Source of the DNA: CBDUUP01 sp965370435
GTDB lineage: Bacteria; Chloroflexota; Anaerolineae; Anaerolineales; UBA11579
Assembly: GCA_965370435.1 (NCBI GenBank)
Contig: CBDUUP010000146.1
Coordinates: forward strand, 1-10,008
Direction: 5' to 3'
Length of the DNA stretch: 10,008 nucleotides
The notes beneath the pieces were generated by a model. That model was not told where the DNA came from. It was given only the letters and a program-made list of their open reading frames with translations, and ran no database searches. Below are positions 6,145 to 10,008 of this stretch, piece by piece. The position numbers and the translations under genes are program-made. Every line of letters begins with the position of its first letter. Position 1 is the stretch's first letter.

Positions 6145-7011
6145 CTATTTGCCTCGATTCACGATCACAATGCTGGCGACCACCAATCCGCCGCCCACCA
6201 GCAGCCGCCAATCCAGGACCTCGCCCAGGAAAATCACCCCCAACAGGACGGCCAACACCGCAACGGCGTAGGTCACCATGGTAGTGCGGGTGGGGCCAAT
6301 CGAATGAAGGAGATAATAATATAACAGGTAAGCGATGCAAGACCCCATAACCCCCAACCAGACTAAAGCAATCCAGGTGAGGGACAAGGCTGGGATGGTG
6401 AACGGGGATTCAACCAGCGGCGCTGCGAACCACATCAAGGCATCCGCCACCATTAGGGGGAATAATGCCTGCACAATCGAGGAGACCTTTTTCAAATTTC
6501 GCCTGGCGATAACCGAACTCACCGCGTAGAATATGGCCGCCAGCAAGACCGCCGCCTGACCCCAAATTAGGTTTCCCTGGCCTCCCACGTCCCGCCCCAA
6601 CAAGGTCACCACACCCGCAAATCCAAATAACACCGCTACGCTGCGCTTCCAGGTCAAGCGGTCGTCGGTGAGAAAGAAATGGGCGATGAGGGTGGTGAAT
6701 AGGGGCACGCTGCTGTTCAGGATGCCGGCCACCGCCGAATCGATGTAGACCTCTCCCCAGGAGATCAGGACGAAGGGCAAGGCCGTGTTGGTCACTCCCA
6801 CCAAAGCCAGGAAAAGCCAGGCGCTCCGGTCTCGGGGCCATTTAGGACGGGTGAGGGCGGCTACGACCAGCAATCCCACCACGCCAAACAACAACCGGAA
6901 GGCAACCAGGGTGACCGGCCCGATCTCCTCCAGGGCGATCTTGATCCATAGGAAGGAAGACCCCCAGGCCAGACTCAAACCAATAAAAGCGAACCAATCT
7001 TTAGACTTCAA
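6145..7011 (-). CDS. EamA/DMT-family transporter
   Basis: An integral membrane protein of the drug/metabolite transporter superfamily, probably exporting a small metabolite; the substrate cannot be told from sequence. Two EamA repeats with about ten membrane segments are visible: the first opens with FIGLSLAWGSSFLWIKIAL and continues through VPLFTTLIAHFFL; the second runs from WGQAAVLLAAIFYAVSSV to GVIFLGEVLDWRLLVGGG and VVASIVIVNR. I choose a TTG start at 7011 (288 residues): GGAGG at 7018-7022 lies six bases before it, the protein then begins directly at the first membrane segment as family members do, and an extended -10 box falls inside the longer reading. An ATG at 7080 would add 23 residues but has no Shine-Dalgarno. 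The stop abuts the cupin start, so the two form an operon. Confidence 0.88.
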   Translation of the reverse strand: MKSKDWFAFIGLSLAWGSSFLWIKIALEEIGPVTLVAFRLLFGVVGLLVVAALTRPKWPRDRSAWLFLALVGVTNTALPFVLISWGEVYIDSAVAGILNSSVPLFTTLIAHFFLTDDRLTWKRSVAVLFGFAGVVTLLGRDVGGQGNLIWGQAAVLLAAIFYAVSSVIARRNLKKVSSIVQALFPLMVADALMWFAAPLVESPFTIPALSLTWIALVWLGVMGSCIAYLLYYYLLHSIGPTRTTMVTYAVAVLAVLLGVIFLGEVLDWRLLVGGGLVVASIVIVNRGK

Positions 7012-7045
7012 TGCGAACCTCCAGAACAGGTTGAGAACAAAGGGA

Positions 7046-7054
7046 GTTATACCA
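7046..7054 (-). promoter_or_regulatory. Extended -10 promoter element for the transporter-cupin operon
   Basis: TGGTATAAC on the minus strand fits the extended -10 form (TG, one base, TATAAC). Transcription would start near 7039, leaving a leader of about 28 nt with GGAGG before the TTG start at 7011. No good -35 is seen, which extended -10 promoters tolerate. This position argues against the upstream ATG at 7080. Confidence 0.45.
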
Positions 7055-7119
7055 TAATCGGGACTTCTCAGGTTGGACATCTTCTGGCAGCTTTGAGTTG
7101 GTTATGTTGTCGCGTAACT

Positions 7120-7144
7120 GGGCGCAGCAACGCTGCGCCCCTAC
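7120..7144 (-). repeat. REP-like palindrome with GTAG foot
   Basis: GGGCGCAGC and GCTGCGCCC form a perfect 9-bp stem around a 3-base loop. On the minus strand GTAG sits directly 5' of the stem. A GTAG foot plus GC-rich hairpin is the recognised layout of REP elements mobilised by RAYT transposases (established for enterobacterial and pseudomonad REPs). It lies between the divergent transporter and DUF3109 genes. Similar hairpins are at 9697-9721 and 9808-9830. Confidence 0.6.
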
Positions 7145-7211
7145 AGAAGAGATGGTGTTCCTTTTCCACGCCGCGGGACATATCTCAACACAAAGGGGAT
7201 CAATTCGGTGT

Positions 7212-7217
7212 TAAAAT
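7212..7217 (+). promoter_or_regulatory. Possible -10 box placing the DUF3109 transcript start at its ATG
   Basis: TAAAAT lies eight bases before the ATG at 7225, so the transcript would begin at about 7224 and be nearly leaderless. This agrees with the lack of a Shine-Dalgarno. No -35 at the right spacing is convincing. Confidence 0.3.
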
Positions 7218-7224
7218 TTTATCC

Positions 7225-7803
7225 ATGACCAATCCATCACGGCGGGTGAACCCGCGATTGCTGCAATCCGAACCGATGCGCCGCTGTGAGCTGTCGGAGT
7301 GCCGAGGGGCTTGCTGTCTGCATGGGGCCTGGGTGGACCAGACCGAGGCGGAGGACATCCAGGCTCACGCGCCGACAATACAATCCCACATGCCGGAGGG
7401 CTGGCGCGACCCCGGCGGCTGGTTCGACGGGCGGCGGGAGCCGGACCCCCATGCCTTGAGCGGCGAGGTCCTCCACACAACGGTTCTCTCCGACCCCGAC
7501 CATTACGGCGGCAGCGCATGTATCTTCCTGCGCCCGGATCACAAGTGCGCCTTGCAGGTCGCCGCGGAGGCCGAGGGGCAGCATCCCTGGCGGTTCAAGC
7601 CCTTCTACTGCATCCTGCACCCGCTCGACCTGGATGAAGGGGGAGCCATCACCCTGGATGTGAATGAAGCCTTGCTGGAAGAACCGGCAAGCTGCATGCG
7701 CCCCTCCTCGGAGAGCAAACCGCTGTTGATGACATTTGAACCGGAGTTAAGATATTTATTAGGGGAGAATGGGTATGAAAGATTGGTTAAGACTACGGAG
7801 TAA
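7225..7803 (+). CDS. DUF3109/YkgJ-like cysteine-cluster protein
   Basis: A 192-residue soluble protein of unknown function. Near the N-terminus it has RCELSECRGACCLHG, with Cys21, Cys26, Cys30 and Cys31; further cysteines are Cys99 (SACIFL), Cys108 (DHKCAL), Cys129 (FYCILHPL) and Cys157. The CxxxxCxxxCC cluster followed by ACIFL and CILHP blocks resembles DUF3109, related to the YkgJ zinc- or iron-chelating cluster family, so metal or Fe-S binding is likely but unproven. The reading frame stays open back to 7093, but family similarity begins at the ATG at 7225, and the upstream part crosses a REP-like hairpin and is not protein-like. It is transcribed alone, divergent from the transporter and convergent with the lipoprotein gene 26 bp downstream. 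Confidence 0.82.
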   Translation: MTNPSRRVNPRLLQSEPMRRCELSECRGACCLHGAWVDQTEAEDIQAHAPTIQSHMPEGWRDPGGWFDGRREPDPHALSGEVLHTTVLSDPDHYGGSACIFLRPDHKCALQVAAEAEGQHPWRFKPFYCILHPLDLDEGGAITLDVNEALLEEPASCMRPSSESKPLLMTFEPELRYLLGENGYERLVKTTE

Positions 7804-7806
7804 TCC

Positions 7807-7845
7807 CATCCCCCTTGAAACAGCGCCGATCACGGCAAGGGGATG
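7807..7845. terminator. Hairpin between convergent genes, possible bidirectional terminator
   Basis: CATCCCCCTTG (7807-7817) pairs with CAAGGGGATG (7836-7845) with one bulged C, and an alternative tight hairpin, GCCG-ATCA-CGGC, lies at 7825-7836. The structure spans the 26-bp gap between the DUF3109 stop and the lipoprotein stop and runs into the latter. There is no T-run on either side, so termination is inferred from position. Confidence 0.4.
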
Positions 7846-9518
7846 TCGGTGGGCGTTGGGGTCAATGTGGGGAGGGGGGTATCAGATGCAGTAGGTGTAG
7901 GGGTGGAGGTTGGCGTCACAGTGGGGGTAGGCGTCGCGGTGGGTGTATCGGTGTCCAGGCCGCCAGTGGGGGTGGGCGTCCAGGTGGCGGAGGGGGTGGG
8001 CGAGGTCGTAAAAGTAGGCGTGAGGGTTGGGGTGCGGGTGGGGCCGCCGCAGTCCAGATCATCCAGGTACGAAAAAGAACCCGATTCAGGATAATAACGC
8101 CGGTCCAGGGAATCGTGGCTGTAACTCCTGGCCCAGAAACGCCAATAGACCGTGTCTGGCCCAGGATTGGCGAAGGTCTTGATCATTATAGAGCTACTCC
8201 AGGTCTTCCCAGAGCGGGTGAGCCAAAGACTGGTGTAATTTTTGAAACTGGAGTCGCGGGCGTATTCGACCTGGACGGTGAAGAGCCGCTCGGAGTTATC
8301 GGCCGCTTTAATACTGAATAAGTTTCTGCACTTGGTTATTTCCCCCGACATGGGGCCTATGGGATTGGAAAACTTGATCTTCCCGCCGCAGTTCAGGCTG
8401 TCCACAAAAGAGAAGGGGGTGTTGGCCGGATAGTAGGTGAGGTTGCCCTTGTTGTCCAGGGCCATGAATCGCCAATAGACGGTGTCCGCGCCGGGGTTAC
8501 TGTTAGTATTCAAGACGATGGGTTCGCTGTAACGATCCCCCCAGATATTGGTGAGCTTCACGTCCCGGCTGGCGCTGAAGCTGGGATTGAGGGCCTGCTC
8601 GACTTTAACCCAGGAGATGCCGTCGGGGTCGGTGGCGTTCACTTCGTGGACGAAGACACAGTTGGTAATAGAGCCAGAGGGCGGGCCATACACTTCGCTG
8701 AAAAATGTGGTGGTAGGGTCGTCCGCCGGGGTTGAACTGGGGTAGGAGACGGAGGTGGTGGTCGGTTCTTGGGTCACGGTGGAGGAGGGGACCAGGGTGG
8801 GGGTGTTAGAGCCAATGGCAGCGGCCAGGGTGTCCGTAGGGGTGAATAAGTTCCAGGCCAACGCCTGGGCGGTGGCGGTCAAGGAATCGGTAAGCCCGAC
8901 AGTTTCGGGGTTGATTTCCATCCATTCCCGAATCTCGGCCTTGGTCATCTGGCCTATCACCGGGGGCGTGACAGCATCCACCAACCAGGCGGTTTGAGCA
9001 GCGGTCAACGCCAGATTAGCCCCCTGGTTGCCCACCATGCAGTCCCCGCTCAAGCAGGTCACGTAAGCGTGGGAGGTGTCCCGGTCTACGAGGAGGCCCA
9101 TATATCCCTGCTGGGATATGGCGATGCCGACCAGAGTATCCACCTGGATCACGCTTCCATTGGCGGTCAGCACCCAAACCTGTCCCCACCCGAGTTGAAT
9201 CTTAATAATCACGCCGCCCGAATCTTGCTGGATGTCCAGGGTGAGCAAGGTGTCCCCGCCCACTCGCAGGATGCCGCCTCCGGGAAAATCAAGGCGCAGG
9301 AAACCTGTGGGGCCGGTCCATAGCTGGCCGCCAGTCGGCAGGGTTTGGTTGTCGGAGGCGGGGGTGTAGTCCTGCTGGCCGGGGGGGCGAATGAACACCT
9401 CGCCCTTTATTTCGTGGAGGGAGGCTTCCAGAAGCAGAGGAGGCGATGTCATCGGAAGGTTGCATGCGGATATAAGGAGAATGAGACCAAAAAGGCTGAG
9501 GAGGATTCGAGGTTTCAT
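7830..9518 (-). CDS. FecR-domain lipoprotein with two extracellular repeats and a Thr/Pro tail
   Basis: A 562-residue surface lipoprotein of unknown role. The ATG at 9518 starts a classic lipoprotein signal: MKPR, a hydrophobic stretch, then the lipobox ISAC with lipid-bearing Cys19. A TTG six codons upstream is possible but does not improve the signal. A FecR-like domain covers about 36-170 (LHEIKGEVFIR, LPTGGQLWTGPTGFLRLDFPGG, WGQVWVLTANGS). A Thr-rich linker (about 230-275) leads to two related domains of about 100 residues, 278-378 and 388-492. Each has a PxSGxIT(N/K)C start, a central NPGxDTVYWRF and a (L)xCGG end; the cysteine pairs 287/377 and 397/490 may form disulphides. Residues 493-562 are almost all Thr/Pro/Ser and end without an anchor. 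FecR domains in Gram-negative sigma regulators sense signals, but no sigma factor gene is nearby, so a binding or structural role is as likely. No Shine-Dalgarno is visible; a TATATT at 9536-9541 would give a leader of about 11 nt. Confidence 0.88.
   Translation of the reverse strand: MKPRILLSLFGLILLISACNLPMTSPPLLLEASLHEIKGEVFIRPPGQQDYTPASDNQTLPTGGQLWTGPTGFLRLDFPGGGILRVGGDTLLTLDIQQDSGGVIIKIQLGWGQVWVLTANGSVIQVDTLVGIAISQQGYMGLLVDRDTSHAYVTCLSGDCMVGNQGANLALTAAQTAWLVDAVTPPVIGQMTKAEIREWMEINPETVGLTDSLTATAQALAWNLFTPTDTLAAAIGSNTPTLVPSSTVTQEPTTTSVSYPSSTPADDPTTTFFSEVYGPPSGSITNCVFVHEVNATDPDGISWVKVEQALNPSFSASRDVKLTNIWGDRYSEPIVLNTNSNPGADTVYWRFMALDNKGNLTYYPANTPFSFVDSLNCGGKIKFSNPIGPMSGEITKCRNLFSIKAADNSERLFTVQVEYARDSSFKNYTSLWLTRSGKTWSSSIMIKTFANPGPDTVYWRFWARSYSHDSLDRRYYPESGSFSYLDDLDCGGPTRTPTLTPTFTTSPTPSATWTPTPTGGLDTDTPTATPTPTVTPTSTPTPTASDTPLPTLTPTPTDIPLP
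7845..8042 (-). repeat. Low-complexity DNA coding for the Thr/Pro tail of the lipoprotein
   Basis: Degenerate 6-base units (GGTGTN or GGCGTN on the plus strand) encode (Thr-Pro)n with Ser, Ala and Asp substitutions. Composition matches the linker DNA of the surface protein at 3735-3910. Slippage in multiples of six bases would change tail length without a frameshift. Confidence 0.75.
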
Positions 9519-9611
9519 GTTGATGGCTATGCGCAATATAATGGTTGTTCTTCCGTTTGGATTGGTGCAAGTATAAGGCCATTATACTGGATGACGAGGT
9601 GGCGTTTGGAG

Positions 9612-9646
9612 CGCGAAAGGCGCGAAATAACGCGAAAAACGCGAAA
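9612..9646. repeat. Four direct CGCGAAA repeats
   Basis: CGCGAAA occurs at 9612, 9621, 9631 and 9640, spaced by 9, 10 and 9 bases, just upstream of the possible lipoprotein promoters. The near helical spacing could suit a DNA-binding protein, but the block also resembles the roughly 10-base periodic dispersed repeats elsewhere in the window, which I think more likely. Confidence 0.5.
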
Positions 9647-9696
9647 GGGTTAAGAAGATGGGATGGTATTGGAGTTAGAGGGAGGCGTATTGCAGA

Positions 9697-9721
9697 GGGA
9701 CGCACGTCGGTGCGTCCCTAC
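9697..9721 (-). repeat. REP-like palindrome with GTAG foot
   Basis: GGGACGCAC and GTGCGTCCC form a perfect 9-bp stem with a 4-base loop. On the minus strand it is preceded by GTA, so GTAG is formed with the first stem base. Same layout and orientation as 7120-7144 but a different stem sequence; compensating changes keep the stem paired. Confidence 0.55.
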
Positions 9722-9807
9722 GAGTAGTTTTTTTTGGTGTTAATATATCTGTCCGACTGGGGAGTATTGCAGGAACCGGCTAAAGCCTCGACTCCATTAA
9801 ACGCAAT

Positions 9808-9830
9808 GGGGCGGGGACAAGCCCCGCCCC
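9808..9830. repeat. GC-rich palindrome, third REP-like hairpin
   Basis: GGGGCGGGG and CCCCGCCCC form a perfect 9-bp stem around a 5-base loop, extendable by one T-A pair. On the minus strand GTTG takes the place of GTAG. The preceding bases (GGAACCGGCTAAAGCCTCG) look like part of a dispersed repeat. It lies 47 bases past the permease stop and could also end that transcript. Confidence 0.5.
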
Positions 9831-9845
9831 AACGAGAATATTTTT

Positions 9846-9873
9846 CTTGGTGTTTTAGCGTCTTGGTGATGAA
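9846..9873 (-). repeat. Second copy of the ACCACNAAGAC-type dispersed repeat
   Basis: On the minus strand this 28-base sequence matches the left arm of the inverted repeat at 2528-2555 at 22 of 28 positions. It lies directly after the permease stop codon. Here there is only one arm, not an inverted pair. Confidence 0.55.
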
Positions 9874-9877
9874 TGAG

Positions 9878-10008
9878 TTATTCGTACCTCAACGCCTCCA
9901 CGGGTTCCAGGTTGGCAGCGCGGTTGGCGGGGTAGATGCCGAAGAACAGGCCGACGGCGGTGGAGAACAGGGTCGCCAGAAGCACCGCGTCCATCCCGAT
10001 GACGGGGA
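9878..10008 (-). CDS. FtsX/MacB-type ABC transporter permease, C-terminal fragment
   Basis: Only the last 42 codons and the TAA stop are in the window; the gene continues past base 10008. The end, with a hydrophobic final membrane segment (AVLLATLFSTAVGLFFGIY) followed by PANRAANLEPVEALRYE, is the typical C-terminus of FtsX/MacB-like permeases that work with a MacB-type ATPase in export or lipoprotein and cell-surface processes. The substrate cannot be inferred. Transcription runs toward the lipoprotein gene, but the repeat-rich 359-bp gap makes a shared operon unlikely. Confidence 0.9.
   Translation of the reverse strand, partial: PVIGMDAVLLATLFSTAVGLFFGIYPANRAANLEPVEALRYE

Larger units (their letters stand above)
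9519..9877. other. 359-bp repeat-rich intergenic region
   Basis: No credible gene. On the minus strand possible -10 hexamers for the lipoprotein gene are TATATT (9536-9541), TATACT (9570-9575) and TATAAT (9581-9586), none with a convincing -35. The rest holds a CGCGAAA repeat cluster (9612-9646), two GC-rich hairpins (9697-9718 and 9808-9830) and one dispersed repeat (9846-9873). An eight-T run lies at 9728-9735. Confidence 0.6.

Noticed and set aside
7012..7080. ATG start at 7080 for the DMT transporter
   Set aside because: No Shine-Dalgarno is present and an extended -10 box lies inside the extra 23 codons, while the TTG at 7011 has GGAGG at ideal spacing; kept as an alternative only.
7093..7224. 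44-residue N-terminal extension of the DUF3109 protein from an upstream ATG
   Set aside because: The extension reads through a REP-like hairpin, lacks a ribosome site and has no similarity to the family's N-terminus.
9612..9646. CRISPR-like array of CGCGAAA
   Set aside because: Units are seven bases with gaps of two or three bases, far too short for repeats and spacers, and no cas genes are present.

Overview
The window looks like chromosomal DNA from a moderately GC-rich bacterium, most likely a Chloroflexota (Anaerolineae-like) organism. The reasons are two surface proteins with long Thr/Pro 'TPTPT' linkers, a split-type methylmalonyl-CoA mutase subunit, and many small dispersed hairpin repeats between genes. 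The assignment is an inference from style; no marker gene is present.

Layout. (1) Positions 1-2516, plus strand: the catalytic subunit of a split B12-dependent methylmalonyl-CoA mutase, then methylmalonyl-CoA epimerase. They serve the propionyl-CoA/methylmalonyl-CoA/succinyl-CoA pathway. The cobalamin-binding subunit is not in the window. A 14-bp perfect palindrome lies between the two genes. (2) Positions 2517-2763: a terminator-like inverted repeat and the 3' remnant of a second cupin gene. (3) Positions 2764-7011, minus strand, read right to left: an EamA/DMT transporter, a small cupin that abuts it, and a 907-residue surface protein (two LamG-like domains, TPT linker, beta-propeller-like domain) with its own promoter and a structured leader. 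(4) Positions 7225-7803, plus strand: a DUF3109/YkgJ-like cysteine-rich protein, convergent with (5) 7830-9518, minus strand: a FecR-domain lipoprotein with two repeated extracellular domains and a Thr/Pro tail. (6) Positions 9519-9877: intergenic DNA rich in repeats. (7) Positions 9878-10008: the C-terminal end of a FtsX/MacB-type ABC permease, minus strand, running off the window.

The most unusual structure is a 132-bp direct repeat (121/132 identical, no gaps) on both sides of the large surface-protein gene. One copy is the 3' end of the intact cupin gene; the other is the truncated cupin remnant directly after the surface gene's stop codon, in the same frame. Recombination between the copies would remove the surface gene with its promoter and leader, and leave one intact cupin. 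Two GTAG-flanked palindromes have the form of REP elements served by RAYT transposases. I see no CRISPR array, tRNA, rRNA, phage gene, integrase or transposase, and no clear new multi-gene system.

Start codons were revised for four genes: the surface protein (ATG at 5487), the DMT transporter (TTG at 7011), the DUF3109 protein (ATG at 7225) and the FecR lipoprotein (ATG at 9518).
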